From the NCBI GenBank assembly GCA_902812465.1, contig CADDZE010000024.1, positions 1 through 56,708 of the forward strand: DNA of 56,708 nucleotides. Reading direction: 5' to 3'. Source of the DNA: Acidobacteriota bacterium. GTDB taxonomy: Bacteria > Acidobacteriota > Terriglobia > UBA7540. A program made the position numbers and the translations under genes. The notes beneath the pieces are model-generated. The model worked only from the letters and a program-made list of their open reading frames with translations. It did not search any database and was not told the DNA's origin. Each line of letters opens with the position of its first letter. The stretch's first letter is position 1. Positions 46,427 to 55,913 of the stretch are shown one piece after another.

Positions 46427-47859
46427 ACCATGGCGGGCTGGATGTTGACCAGCCCCGGCGGTGCCGAGCCCTGCCGCGCGAGAGGGAGCGGATGGCAAGC
46501 AGGCGCCGGCTCAGCCAGGCAATGCGCCTCCAGCCGTGCGACCAAATCGTAGTCCAGGCGCTGGGTGATGCTAGCCCAGCGGAACTCGCCGGGCCGCGGC
46601 TCTGGTCCGTCAAAGTCGTTGATGAGGACGTGGCCATCGATCTCGGGTGCTTGAGACTCGAGCCGGCCTTCGAAGAGCAAGTCTGTCTCGCGAGACCTCC
46701 CCTCGACGAGCACGGGCAAGGTCTGCCCGACGAGCCGAGCAAGCCTGCGGCGCGAAATCCTCCGTTGGAGGGCCATCAACTTGCGCTGGCGCTGCTTCGC
46801 CACGGACGCCGGAACCTGGCCGGGCAGGCCAGAAGCGGCGCACGTCTCCTCGTTTGAATAGACGAAAACTCCGAGATGGTCGAATTCCGCTGCCTGGACA
46901 AAATCCGTGAGCACCTGGAAATCCGCTTCGGTTTCACCCGGGAAGCCAACGATCAGGGTAGTGCGCAAGGTCACGCCGGGGATGGCGGCGCGAATGCGCT
47001 CGATCATCCTGAGAAAATGCTCCCCGCTCGAGCCGCGCTTCATCCGCCGCAGCACCGCGGCGCTCGCGTGTTGCAACGGAATATCAAAGTACTTGCAGAT
47101 TTTGGGCGAGCTCGCCACCGCCTCGATGAGGCTATCGCTTACCCGATTGGGATAAAGGTAGAGGAAGCGCAGCCAAACCAGGTCGGGAATCGCACTCAAC
47201 TGGCGGAGGAGGGTTGCCAAACCATGGCGCAGCCCAAGGTCTTCGCCGTAGCTGGTTGTGTCCTGGCCCACCAGTGTGATCTCGCGCACGCCCCGGCTTA
47301 CTAGGCCTTCTGCCTCGCGGACCACCGACTCGGGGTGCCGCGAACGGAAGCGGCCGCGCATCTGGGGAATCACGCAGAAGGAACACGGATGGTTGCAGCC
47401 CTCAGCGATCTTGATATAGGCCGAATAGGGAGGCGTGGTCAGCAGGCGTGGCGTCGACTCCGTGTACAGATACGGAGTGTAGGGGCGATTGGCCAGGCGC
47501 TGTGGGCCGGGCACACACGCCTCGAACACACGCTCCAGCTCATGGGGACCCAGAACAAAGTCAACCTCCGGGATCTCCTGCAAAATTTCCTGGCGGTAAC
47601 GCTCGACGAGGCAGCCGGCGACGATCAACCGCTTGGCCTTGCCCTGCTCCTTGTAGGAGGCCATCTCGAGGATGGCATCGATGGATTCGCGTTTGGCAGG
47701 CTCGATGAACGCGCAGGTGTTGACGATGAGGACATCGGCATCCTCCGCGCGGGCTGTGACCTCGTAACCGTGCCGGGCGAGAATGCCCAACATCACCTCG
47801 CTGTCGACGAGGTTCTTCGGGCAGCCCAGACTCACCATCCCCACCCTCGGCATCGTCAT
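46423..47859 (-). CDS. rimO: Ribosomal protein S12 methylthiotransferase
   Basis: RimO is a radical-SAM enzyme that adds a methylthio group to an aspartate of ribosomal protein S12. The 478-residue protein has the N-terminal MTTase domain (VSLGCPKNLVDSEVMLG, VNTCAFIEPAKRES) and the radical-SAM cluster CNHPCSFCVIPQMRG. IPLQHASAAVLRRMKRG and a C-terminal TRAM-like domain complete it. GCPKNLVDSE separates RimO from MiaB. It heads a closely spaced run of at least five genes. Confidence 0.95.
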   Translation of the reverse strand: MTMPRVGMVSLGCPKNLVDSEVMLGILARHGYEVTARAEDADVLIVNTCAFIEPAKRESIDAILEMASYKEQGKAKRLIVAGCLVERYRQEILQEIPEVDFVLGPHELERVFEACVPGPQRLANRPYTPYLYTESTPRLLTTPPYSAYIKIAEGCNHPCSFCVIPQMRGRFRSRHPESVVREAEGLVSRGVREITLVGQDTTSYGEDLGLRHGLATLLRQLSAIPDLVWLRFLYLYPNRVSDSLIEAVASSPKICKYFDIPLQHASAAVLRRMKRGSSGEHFLRMIERIRAAIPGVTLRTTLIVGFPGETEADFQVLTDFVQAAEFDHLGVFVYSNEETCAASGLPGQVPASVAKQRQRKLMALQRRISRRRLARLVGQTLPVLVEGRSRETDLLFEGRLESQAPEIDGHVLINDFDGPEPRPGEFRWASITQRLDYDLVARLEAHCLAEPAPACHPLPLARQGSAPPGLVNIQPAMV

Positions 47860-47969
47860 TACGCGCCGCTCACGGCTCCTGACCCATTTTCATTCTAGCA
47901 CAGCGCCACATTCGTCCGAACGCGCTCTGCCAGGGAAAGCCGGGCCGGAGGATAGTGCCTCCAGCCCCT

Positions 47970-49145
47970 TCAGTGATTTCCTGCCGACCACACAAACACG
48001 CTGCGTTCCGAGCTCGCAGCGAGGTAATGGCCCGTGGGCGAGAAGGCGACGGTAACGATCGGTTCGCGACCCTCCTCCAGCGTCTGCATCAGGTTTCCGT
48101 CCATCGCCGACCAAATGCGGACAGTAGTGTCCTCACCCCCCGAGGCCAGCCACTTCCCGTCGTGCGAAAACTCAGCCCAGTGGACTGGGCCCTGGTGCCC
48201 GCTGAGCGTCGCCAGCAGTTTCCAGTCTCCGGCGGAGAAGAGGCGCACCTTGCCATCCTCACAAGCGGTTGCTACCCGTCGGGCGTCGGGCGAGAAGGCG
48301 ATGGAGAGCACAGTGCCCTGGTGTCCAGCGAGAACATCGACGAATTGATGCTGTCGCAAGTCAACTACTGCCGGGTTGCCGGTGGCATTGGCTTCGATCT
48401 GGGCCAGCAGCAGCCAGTGGCCGTCAGGCGAAAAAGCAAAGAGGTTGGGCCGGTGAGTAAGGCCGGGCACAGCTACCCTTCCTCCGCGGTTACTTTCGGG
48501 ACTCCATAAGTCGAAGTGGCCTTCCTTGTACAGACCTACGTAGCCGATCTGGGGAAAGTAGAGGATCGGTCCAAAGCCGCCCCCTGCCCCGACTGCCTTC
48601 ACAGTGCCAAAGAGACTGTCCCCGTCGATGTACCACTCGAAGCCCAGCAGAGGCGTCCGCGGCAGAACACCCTTTTCCTTCCCCTTCACCTGAACTAAAC
48701 CGCTTGCCAGGATGAACAGCCGGGTGGGCGAAATAAAGTTCGCCGACTCAACAGCGAGGTCGATGACATCCTGCAAGTGGGGATGGAGCACCTTGCGGAC
48801 GCTAAAGCTGCTCAGGTCGATGAGCGCAATTTTATCCTGGTTGACGATGGCCAGAGTGGAACCATCCGGAGAAAAGGCGGCGTCGGGAGAATACTTCAGG
48901 GCCAGGTGTCCATCAGTGCGGCCGTGATGGGTCCAGAGGGGCGCCTCGGCCGGCCCCCCGGTTTCTACTTGCCCTCGCACTGGCGGAGGACCCGGTGCCC
49001 ACAGGCAAACCAGCACCAGGGCACTGAACCACCGGAAGCCGTGAGCGCTCGCTGCGGGAAACCAGGGCGCCCCACCAGACTCCCTCCCGTCACCGATTGC
49101 TGGACCCTCGAAACCACTGGCGGCAGCGCCGGGCACTCTCCGCAC
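47970..49145 (-). CDS. Exported WD40-repeat protein
   Basis: This protein of about 391 residues has a hydrophobic signal-like segment near residues 37-59 (FRWFSALVLVCLWAPG). WD40-type blades are clearest at the C-terminus: LAGHQGTVLSIAFSPD, LSGHQGPVHWAEFSHDG and GGEDTTVRIWS, VTVAFSPTGHYLAASS. Earlier blades are degenerate (AAFSPDGSTLAIV). It is probably a periplasmic or secreted binding propeller without an enzymatic role. The GTG at 49145 overlaps the stop of the Nudix gene by one base. The long N-terminal region before the signal suggests the start could be further downstream. Confidence 0.8.
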   Translation of the reverse strand: MRRVPGAAASGFEGPAIGDGRESGGAPWFPAASAHGFRWFSALVLVCLWAPGPPPVRGQVETGGPAEAPLWTHHGRTDGHLALKYSPDAAFSPDGSTLAIVNQDKIALIDLSSFSVRKVLHPHLQDVIDLAVESANFISPTRLFILASGLVQVKGKEKGVLPRTPLLGFEWYIDGDSLFGTVKAVGAGGGFGPILYFPQIGYVGLYKEGHFDLWSPESNRGGRVAVPGLTHRPNLFAFSPDGHWLLLAQIEANATGNPAVVDLRQHQFVDVLAGHQGTVLSIAFSPDARRVATACEDGKVRLFSAGDWKLLATLSGHQGPVHWAEFSHDGKWLASGGEDTTVRIWSAMDGNLMQTLEEGREPIVTVAFSPTGHYLAASSERSVFVWSAGNH

Positions 49146-49549
49146 TAGAGCACCTCACCTCGGGCAATCCGGCGGACCAATTCGCGGTCCGCTTCGAGGA
49201 AATGGAAGGCGGGCAGCTCCGTGCGGCGAACCCACTGGATACTTTCAAAGACCCGGTTGCGTACGGTGCCGTGGTAGCGAGGGACGGCAAAGAAAACCAC
49301 TTCAACGTACCGGTCCGCGTATCGATGCCGCAGGCGAAAAACCTCCGGGCCAATCTCCGCGTCGATGCCCAATTCTTCCGCGAGCTCCCGCCGCAACGAA
49401 GTCTTCAGGTCTTCGCCGCTCTCGACCTTGCCACCTGGAAACTCCCACTGCAGTCCGTAAGGGTCGGAATTGTGCCGCTGGCAGATCAGCACCCGGTCTC
49501 CCTCCCTTAAGATGCCTGCGGCGACAAGTGTAGGTTGCTGACGGGGCAC
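49145..49549 (-). CDS. Nudix hydrolase, MutT-like (8-oxo-dGTP diphosphatase type)
   Basis: This 134-residue enzyme hydrolyses a nucleoside diphosphate linked to another moiety; MutT members remove oxidised dGTP. The Nudix box GGKVESGEDLKTSLRRELAE followed by ELGI is complete, and WEFPGGK just before it is typical of MutT. Substrate is not certain. The start is GTG 49549, (V)PRQQPTLVAAGIL, with a weak ribosome site. Its stop overlaps the start of the WD40 gene. Confidence 0.9.
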   Translation of the reverse strand: MPRQQPTLVAAGILREGDRVLICQRHNSDPYGLQWEFPGGKVESGEDLKTSLRRELAEELGIDAEIGPEVFRLRHRYADRYVEVVFFAVPRYHGTVRNRVFESIQWVRRTELPAFHFLEADRELVRRIARGEVL

Positions 49550-49599
49550 GGAGAAAGTGTAGCAGGCGCCGGCTCTTGGCGTGGGGTCCGTTGAACCGT

Positions 49600-50208
49600 C
49601 TATTCCAACGGGCCGACCGGAATGGAGGCGGGTGGGGTTGCCCCAACACGTTTCCTCGCGCGCGGGCGCAGCCGGTAGCGAGCGCGGAGAATCGAAGCAA
49701 TCACAATGAGACCGAAACAGCTCTCGACAAATACCTTCTCGCCATCCAACGGATCGATGCGGCTGCCGTCAAGCTTCGGGTTGGTTAAGAGCCCGTGGAT
49801 GAATAGGCCAGCTGCCACGGCATACGTGAGGAAGTGCAGCCGTTTCCAAAGATGCCGCCCTAAACGCAGGCGGTAGATGGAAGTAATGATGACGACGACC
49901 AGAAGATAAAGCGCCGCGGCTCCCATCGTGTTTTCCACGGGCTGGCTCGGCGACCAAAGCGGCAGAGCGATGTCCAGTACACGGAAGCTGGCGCGCGCGG
50001 CCAGCAGCAATGGAAGAGGGTGAAGAGCGGTAACGGCCAGCGTGCAATAGCCCGTACGACGGTGCAGCCAGAAAACATCAAACGGGCGAAGAGGCCAAAA
50101 GCGTACCGGGCTGTAGCGCACCGAAATCAACAGCCCAATGCAAATGTTGAGCGTCACGAACCCCACGGCCACCAGACCCAAGTCCGCGGACAAATCGAGC
50201 GCGGTCAC
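49600..50208 (-). CDS. Ferric-reductase-like transmembrane (MsrQ-type haem) protein
   Basis: This integral membrane protein of about 202 residues has roughly five hydrophobic segments and histidines placed as haem ligands: WLHRRTGYCTL, ALHPLPLLL, RLHFLTYAVAAGLFIHGLLT. This fits the ferric reductase/MsrQ/YedZ family, in which two b haems pass electrons across the membrane. No MsrP-like molybdoenzyme is adjacent. The start is GTG 50208 with GAGGAG about 8 nt upstream. The 170 bases between it and the malectin regulator hold no feature I recognise. Confidence 0.85.
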   Translation of the reverse strand: MTALDLSADLGLVAVGFVTLNICIGLLISVRYSPVRFWPLRPFDVFWLHRRTGYCTLAVTALHPLPLLLAARASFRVLDIALPLWSPSQPVENTMGAAALYLLVVVIITSIYRLRLGRHLWKRLHFLTYAVAAGLFIHGLLTNPKLDGSRIDPLDGEKVFVESCFGLIVIASILRARYRLRPRARKRVGATPPASIPVGPLE

Positions 50209-50381
50209 TCTGCGTCTCCTCAGCTCGAAGTTCTTGAACTTTCATCGGTCACGCTCCAACGTAGCAGACGCCGCCGGCGTCGCCGGGGTTACGTGGACTC
50301 GCGAAGGGGCGCCGCAGGCTCGGGGGGGCACGCAGCCCGGCATGGCCCCGCCACACCAGCATCCAGATCCTGTCTGGGCGT

Positions 50382-52019
50382 CTACTCCGACTCCACCTCG
50401 ATGGCATTGACCTTGGCGTAGTTTCGCACCGGAACGAAACTGAAGATCAATTTACCCTGGGCGTTGGGGCGAAGGTGGTGGAACGTCCGCCTGAGAGCGC
50501 GATTTTCGCCCCCCGCTTCCTTGAAGATGTCAAAGTGCTGGAGCAGAGCCACTCCATTGCAGTAGACGTCGAAGATCCGGCTGCCCGGCCCGCCCTTGCC
50601 GGCATTGCTGGGGCCGAAGTAGGTTTCGGCGAAATGGAGCGTGGCTTTGTAGGTGCCCGGGGCAACTGGGATGGCGTAGCTGAAATTGCCGAAGCGCTCG
50701 CCGGCATAGAGGTCAGGATCGGCGCTGCCTTCCACCAGCCGGCGATGGTTCACCAGGCGGCCCCCGGCCGCATAACGGTCCGGCCTCCAGAGATGGCCGG
50801 CATAGTCGGTGTAGCTGTGGTCCTGAGCCAGGATGCGAATCGGCTGCATCTTGCCAGGGATCCCAGGGATCACTTCGAAGGCGTTCAGCACCGGATAGTC
50901 GTTCAGCTTAACGAACTGGAGGTGGAGGTGGCCGTCGGCAGCAGGATGAACGTCAGTGAAGACGCGCTCATCGGCGACAAAGTTGCCGCCCGCATCGGAG
51001 ATGGGGTCGAAGTTGCAAAGCAGGGGCGCTCCGTTGGCAAGCACATTGAACACCCGGGTAGTCTCGCCACCCCCGCTGAGGGTTCCTGGGCCATAGAGGG
51101 TCTCGGCGAAATAGAGGTGCAACTCGTAGGTGCCGGGCTGCAAGGGAATGTTGTAGGAAAACTCCCCCAAACGCGCTTGCTGAAAGAGGACGGGATCTCC
51201 CGTGCGCGCAATAAAGACTTGCGCCTGGGAGGTTGCTCCGCCGCCTTGATAATAGCGATCCGGCCCCCAAACCTTGCCCTCCCGGTCGATATAGTTCTCG
51301 CGAAAATAGCCGCAGAGAACGCGCACCTCTGGCAGCGCTGGCATCGCAGCGGGTGGCACCGCCGCGTTCGTAACAGCTGGGCGTGGGGCCGGGGACGACT
51401 CCCGCATGCGCCACCTCCATCGGGCGAAAAGGCCGACGCCCAGGAGCATCGATGCCGCCGCGGCCAAAACCGTCCATTTCCATTGTCGCCGGGTGGGCGC
51501 GGACAAGGAACGAGCGGGGGCGGCGGGTGAGGCCGGCAAGGCTCCCGCGGGCTCCTCTGCTACGACAGCGGCATCCGTGCCGTCCCCCGATCCATTACCC
51601 CGCGAGCCTGTCGGGGGGCTAGCGGGTTCGGAGCCTGCTAGGGCTGGGTCGAACGCCTCGCGGCGGATGAACTCTGGCACATAGCTGCCGGGACGCAACA
51701 CGATCACGACGGGGTCCGCTATGCCTTCGGTCTCGTAGTAGCGCCTGAGCTTATCCCTCAAGCGATGCAGATCAACGCGGACGCTGGAATTGGTAGTGGG
51801 ATCGAAGTCGAGCGGTCGCCCCAGCGCCTCCACACCAATGTTGTATTCCTTGAGATCGTGACTCCGGCCTTGAAAGTACTTTGTGCAAAGGTATTGGAGT
51901 AGGCGCGCCAGGTTGGGCGACTTACTGAAGCAGTCGGAGGTCAGTACCGCCCCGAGAGCGGCGTGCTGCTCGGCAGACGGGGTGAGCGCTCCTGCCTCTC
52001 TCTGGAAATCCACCTTCAT
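50382..52019 (-). CDS. Membrane-tethered winged-helix regulator with two malectin domains
   Basis: This 545-residue protein looks like a one-component transmembrane regulator. Residues about 15-118 form the acidobacterial-type winged-helix DNA-binding domain (RLLQYLCTKYFQGR, SSVRVDLHRLRDKLRRYYE, RPGSYVPEF). A Pro/Ala/Gly-rich linker follows. One transmembrane helix lies at about 180-204 (KWTVLAAAASMLLGVGLF). Outside are two malectin-like carbohydrate-binding domains at about 232-393 and 395-543. Each begins (V/I)R(V/I)L and shares WGPDRYYQGG/WRPDRYAAGG, FSY(N/A)IP(L/V)xPGTY and LHFAET-type motifs. Malectin domains bind di- or oligosaccharides in known cases. I infer that glycan binding outside controls DNA binding inside, as in ToxR-like proteins. 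Target genes are unknown; no glycosidase lies beside it. Confidence 0.88.
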   Translation of the reverse strand: MKVDFQREAGALTPSAEQHAALGAVLTSDCFSKSPNLARLLQYLCTKYFQGRSHDLKEYNIGVEALGRPLDFDPTTNSSVRVDLHRLRDKLRRYYETEGIADPVVIVLRPGSYVPEFIRREAFDPALAGSEPASPPTGSRGNGSGDGTDAAVVAEEPAGALPASPAAPARSLSAPTRRQWKWTVLAAAASMLLGVGLFARWRWRMRESSPAPRPAVTNAAVPPAAMPALPEVRVLCGYFRENYIDREGKVWGPDRYYQGGGATSQAQVFIARTGDPVLFQQARLGEFSYNIPLQPGTYELHLYFAETLYGPGTLSGGGETTRVFNVLANGAPLLCNFDPISDAGGNFVADERVFTDVHPAADGHLHLQFVKLNDYPVLNAFEVIPGIPGKMQPIRILAQDHSYTDYAGHLWRPDRYAAGGRLVNHRRLVEGSADPDLYAGERFGNFSYAIPVAPGTYKATLHFAETYFGPSNAGKGGPGSRIFDVYCNGVALLQHFDIFKEAGGENRALRRTFHHLRPNAQGKLIFSFVPVRNYAKVNAIEVESE

Positions 52020-52219
52020 GCAGGTGACGTCCTACCTTGAGCTGCCCGACGCCAGAAAAGCGTTGAACCTTCCCCCCACGGCTTCGGAACTCGTCCTGCG
52101 CCCAATTATACGCCTCTTAAAATGAAGCGCGCATTGCAAGACCTTGCCCGCGCTCCGCGCCCTTTCACCCATATCCCTTTGATCAACTCACGGCGTAGGC
52201 GCACGGACGGCTTCTGAAG

Positions 52220-53599
52220 CTAGCGGGAGCGCATAGCGTCCTCGATCGCGTCTGGATCGCGAGGCAGACGCTGGCTAAGGAGTTCGGCACCGTCCGGAGT
52301 AATCAGAATCATATCCTCGATGCGAACCCCAAGCTTCTCCTCCGGAATGTAGATCCCCGGCTCGACAGTGACCACCATGCCGGGCTCGAGCGGCGCGCCG
52401 CTGGGCATCGGATCGTGCACATTGAGGCCCACCGAATGACCGATGCCATGGATGAAGTACTGGCCCAGCGGCTGTCCGTGCAGGTCTTTGCCGTGCGCAT
52501 TGATGTAGTCGCGGGCGATGTTAACCAGTGTGTTCGAGCCCTTGCCGCTGATGATAGCCCCCGGCTTGGCCGCAGCCAGAACGGCATTCTGCGCTCCCAG
52601 CACGACTTCATAGATCTCACGCTGGCGCGGGCTGAAATGACCACTCACCGGCAGGGTCCGAGTTAGGTCGCTGGCGTAGCCGCTGTACGACCCTGCCACA
52701 TCCATGACCACTACGTCACCGTCCTGCATCTGATGATCGTTCGCATCGTAGTGCAGCACGGTGGAATAAAAGCCCGAACCCACGATGGGCGGGTAGGATG
52801 GCCACTCGCAGCCCAGGCGCTCGAACGTGTACTTCATCAGGGCGGCCACCTGATATTCCCAAACGCCAGGGTGCACCGCTTTCATGGCCGCAAGTTGGGC
52901 CTCGATGGAGGCGTCTACGGCCTTGCGGATCAGCGCTATTTCCGACGGCGACTTGACGGCACGCAGGGCAGTGAGGACTGGGCGCACGTCGGCGAGCTCG
53001 GCCTGGGGCGCCAGCTTGCGAAGTTGGGCCGTAGCGTCTTTCTGGAAGCAGTCTTCGCCGCTTTCCGGCTGGGGCGTCAATTCGGTGTAAATCTTCGGGA
53101 AGGCCTTCAGTGCCTCACGCAGCTCCTTTTCGAATTGGGCCGTGCTCCGCACCAGCTCGAATCCGGTGCGGGCCGGGGCATCGGGATCGTCAGGGCCGAG
53201 CTTTGGCCCGGTCCACTTCTCCTGCCGCAGGTCGTGCGGCGGGATGAAAAGCATCTCCTTGCCCAGCTTCCCGGGTGGACCGGCTACGGGAGAGGTTTTG
53301 GGACTCGTGGGAACGAGAAGCATCATGGCGCCGGGCTCGTTCCATCCGGTGAGATAGTAGAACGCTTCGTTTTGATGGAAGGTGGTGACGGAGGCGGCCA
53401 CGTCCTGCTCGCCGTAGCCGAAGAGGACAACCAGGCCGTCGCCGCCCGTTTTCTCGATCACCTGAGCCCGGCGGTGATGGTAATCGGCGAGTGATCCTCG
53501 ATCCCACGCCCCCGCCGGCAGTGCGCGGCACAGTAGGGCGAGCGCTGCTACCATCGGCAGGACGGAGCCTCCGGCAGCACTTCGCCATCTCGTTTTCAT
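52220..53599 (-). CDS. Exported Xaa-Pro aminopeptidase family (M24) metallopeptidase
   Basis: This 459-residue peptidase removes the residue before proline from peptides. ATG 53599 (AAAGGA upstream) gives a signal peptide (SVLPMVAALALLCRALPAGA). An AMP_N domain (YYLTGWNEPGAMMLLVP) leads into the pita-bread catalytic domain. The metal ligands are all visible: Asp in VVVMDVAG, Asp in YASDLTRTLP, His in GIGHSVGLNVHD, Glu in TVEPGIYI and Glu in GVRIEDM. Activity is expected in the periplasm or outside the cell. The product matches the normal PepP length. Confidence 0.93.
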   Translation of the reverse strand: MKTRWRSAAGGSVLPMVAALALLCRALPAGAWDRGSLADYHHRRAQVIEKTGGDGLVVLFGYGEQDVAASVTTFHQNEAFYYLTGWNEPGAMMLLVPTSPKTSPVAGPPGKLGKEMLFIPPHDLRQEKWTGPKLGPDDPDAPARTGFELVRSTAQFEKELREALKAFPKIYTELTPQPESGEDCFQKDATAQLRKLAPQAELADVRPVLTALRAVKSPSEIALIRKAVDASIEAQLAAMKAVHPGVWEYQVAALMKYTFERLGCEWPSYPPIVGSGFYSTVLHYDANDHQMQDGDVVVMDVAGSYSGYASDLTRTLPVSGHFSPRQREIYEVVLGAQNAVLAAAKPGAIISGKGSNTLVNIARDYINAHGKDLHGQPLGQYFIHGIGHSVGLNVHDPMPSGAPLEPGMVVTVEPGIYIPEEKLGVRIEDMILITPDGAELLSQRLPRDPDAIEDAMRSR

Positions 53600-53695
53600 C
53601 GTCAGGTCCTTTCTCCCTGGCTCGGAAGCGCGCCGGAGCAACGCAAACTCTAGACGCGCCAGGCCATGGACCGCCGCGCGACCCGGTCGACGCCA

Positions 53696-54712
53696 CTAGT
53701 CGCGCCGGCCAGCGAAACTGAAAGTCTGTGACACCGCTTTTAGCTCATGGTTCAGCCGGATGTGCGCAACAAATCCTCCGGCAGCAAGCCCGGGGCGGAG
53801 GCCAGTGAAACGCAGGTCTTCAAGCCGGACATCGTAGCCATCTTCGTTCTCGATAGCCTCCGCCCACAAGAAGCGCGCAAAGCTCGAGAAGATGACTCCG
53901 GTGGGCGTCTTCAACGCTGCATCCAGCGCCGGCGACGGCTCGGGTTTGTGGAAGATGCGGGCGGTGGCTGGCGCGACGCCGTTGCCCAGCGCATCGGCGG
54001 CTAGAACATAGAAAGCGGAATCCGTCTCTACCACGCCGATCCACGAGAGCGGATTAGCCGGCTGGGGAAAAGCGCCCAAGCGCACCGGATTTTCGCCACC
54101 GTAGACGTGTGCGTCCAGCATGTCGAGCACTCTGCGGTGCGCGAGGTCGCGGACTCCCCACAAGACGGCCGTCGCGGCGAGGGCTGCCAGGGCTCCACGG
54201 CGGTATCCGCCTCGTCCTGCGCCGACTTCCTCCGAGATCAGGCCGAAAATGGCCGGCAGGCCCAAACCGGCAACCAAGAATAGCAGCAGCAGAGGGTCAA
54301 AGATGAACATGATATCCCAGGCATACCACCGGCCGCTAAATGGGAGAAAGGGCCGCACGCCGTAAGCGTTGGTGAAGTCCATGAGCAAGTGGGTGGCGGT
54401 GGCCAGCCCGCAGGAGGCAAGCAGCCAGGGCCCATTGAGTGGCGGCAGCCCGCGCCTGGCCGGACGGCGCCTGCCCCAGAGGTAAATCACTCCCGCCAGC
54501 GCCACGCCCAACACGCTCACGCCCAGGAGGGAATGCGTGATGCCGCGATGGTATTTCAAGTAGGCGATCGTGCTGCCCCACCCGCTCCAGGCCACGTCCA
54601 CATCGGGAAGGTTCGAGCCGATAAGCAGGGCCAGCGTGGCAAAACGAGTCTTGCCGTTAAGCCCTGCCCGGCTGAGGGCCAGGCCGGTGAGCGTGTGAGT
54701 GATGTTGTCCAT
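53696..54712 (-). CDS. YdjM-like membrane-bound metal-dependent hydrolase
   Basis: This protein of about 338 residues belongs to the DUF457/YdjM membrane hydrolase family. The N-terminus has DNITHTLTGLALSRAG with early His and Asp residues, then GSNLPDVDVAW and KYHRGITHSLLG, the conserved metal-binding set. THLLMDFTNAYGVRPFLPF follows. Several transmembrane segments lie between, and the C-terminal 120 residues are soluble. The physiological substrate of the family is not known. ATG 54712 is chosen at MDNITHT, directly before the motif. Confidence 0.9.
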   Translation of the reverse strand: MDNITHTLTGLALSRAGLNGKTRFATLALLIGSNLPDVDVAWSGWGSTIAYLKYHRGITHSLLGVSVLGVALAGVIYLWGRRRPARRGLPPLNGPWLLASCGLATATHLLMDFTNAYGVRPFLPFSGRWYAWDIMFIFDPLLLLFLVAGLGLPAIFGLISEEVGAGRGGYRRGALAALAATAVLWGVRDLAHRRVLDMLDAHVYGGENPVRLGAFPQPANPLSWIGVVETDSAFYVLAADALGNGVAPATARIFHKPEPSPALDAALKTPTGVIFSSFARFLWAEAIENEDGYDVRLEDLRFTGLRPGLAAGGFVAHIRLNHELKAVSQTFSFAGRRD

Positions 54713-54863
54713 AGGCGCGGAGAGCGTCGCCAGAGAAGCTGAAGGGCCCCGTGCCAGGCGACTCACCTCCACCTAGCCGACGGCGGTCTTTGAGGCGCCT
54801 CGCCCAAGAAGCCAAACTACCCGCCTGCCCGCCGCCGGCGTTTAGCCCATCCAGACCGGCCGC

Positions 54864-55799
54864 TCACGGTGACGGCGCCAGCAGCGTTAACGCGCCCGGG
54901 ACCACCTGGAAGGTGGCTGGGATCGTCCCGGCCAGCTCGCCGTCCAACTCGAAGTAGATGGGCGGGCCGGCGCCCGCCGGCTCGCAGTCAACTTGCTGGC
55001 TCTCGACCAGGGTTACGTCCGGCAGCCGTGTGTGCACTCGCGCTGCCGCAGCCAGAGCGTAGATAACGTAGCGCGTGCGACGGCGGGAGCGAAAGACGCA
55101 CAGCGTGAATCCTGGTTTAAAAAGGCTGCCTTGCGGCACGAGGTGAAACCAACCGGCGTATCGCCGTGTGCGCTGGACCACGCCCAGGCTGCCTCGCCAT
55201 TCCCGGTCCGAGCAGCGGAATGCTACCTCGGGAAAACGGTAGCGCCAGAGCTGCCGCCAGGCCTCGAAAGCATACCCCACTGTGCCCCACGACCTCTTCA
55301 GGCTGGCGGAAAGCCGGTGAATGACATAAGCGTCAAACCCCACACCCGCGACGCTGAGAAAATAGCGGGAATGGGCGGGCGAAGTCGCGAGGCCAGCGGC
55401 TGCTCCATTCTGCCCCCACCGCGCTAAGCCGAGAGCCACACGGCGGGGCGACCATCGCGGCAGCTCGCGGGCGGCGCGCCCGATATCGTGCGGCAGGCCG
55501 AGCTCCTTGGCGAGGATGTTCGCCGTGCCGCCCGGAAGGATACCGAGGATGGTGTGGCCCGGCGACAGACCATTAATCGCCTCGTTGATGGTTCCGTCGC
55601 CACCACAGACAATCACCAGATCACTGTGGGCAGCGGCCGCCCGCGCTAACCCCTGCGCCTCCCCACCCGCGTTAGTCTGGACCAGGTCAATCCTCAGCCC
55701 CTGTGCCCGCAGCTCGGCGGCGGCCTTCTGGACTTCGGCCTCGCGGCGCCGGGGATGGCGCCCCGCGACCGGATTGTAGATGAGCGTGGCTGTCTTCAA
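54864..55799 (-). CDS. Diacylglycerol kinase family lipid kinase, second copy
   Basis: This DAGK-family protein of about 311 residues carries IYNPVAGR, VIVCGGDGTINEAINGL and GILPGGTANILAKELGL. The C-terminal domain has GVGFDAYV and PIYFELDGELAGTIPA, which contain the conserved active-site Asp. It differs clearly from the paralogue at 3648-4589 (GSGNDFA there, GGTANILA here), so the two probably use different lipids. Start TTG 55799 places the conserved IYNP segment near the N-terminus; the longest frame adds 36 residues without family character. The start is uncertain. Confidence 0.88.
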   Translation of the reverse strand: MKTATLIYNPVAGRHPRRREAEVQKAAAELRAQGLRIDLVQTNAGGEAQGLARAAAAHSDLVIVCGGDGTINEAINGLSPGHTILGILPGGTANILAKELGLPHDIGRAARELPRWSPRRVALGLARWGQNGAAAGLATSPAHSRYFLSVAGVGFDAYVIHRLSASLKRSWGTVGYAFEAWRQLWRYRFPEVAFRCSDREWRGSLGVVQRTRRYAGWFHLVPQGSLFKPGFTLCVFRSRRRTRYVIYALAAAARVHTRLPDVTLVESQQVDCEPAGAGPPIYFELDGELAGTIPATFQVVPGALTLLAPSP

Positions 55800-55913
55800 G
55801 GGCAGGGTTTGGCAGGAGGCCGATCGGTCACCAGCGGCAGTTCTGCCCCTTTGCCTCCGTGCCAAGCGCACCGCGACGAACGAACAACACCGCGCCCCCG
55901 GTGGCACCCGCCC

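Noticed and set aside
50475-51530. Forward open frame of 351 codons
   Set aside because: Antisense shadow of the malectin regulator; it has no recognisable domain.
52733-53494. Forward open frame of 253 codons
   Set aside because: Antisense shadow of the M24 peptidase, whose five metal ligands are intact.
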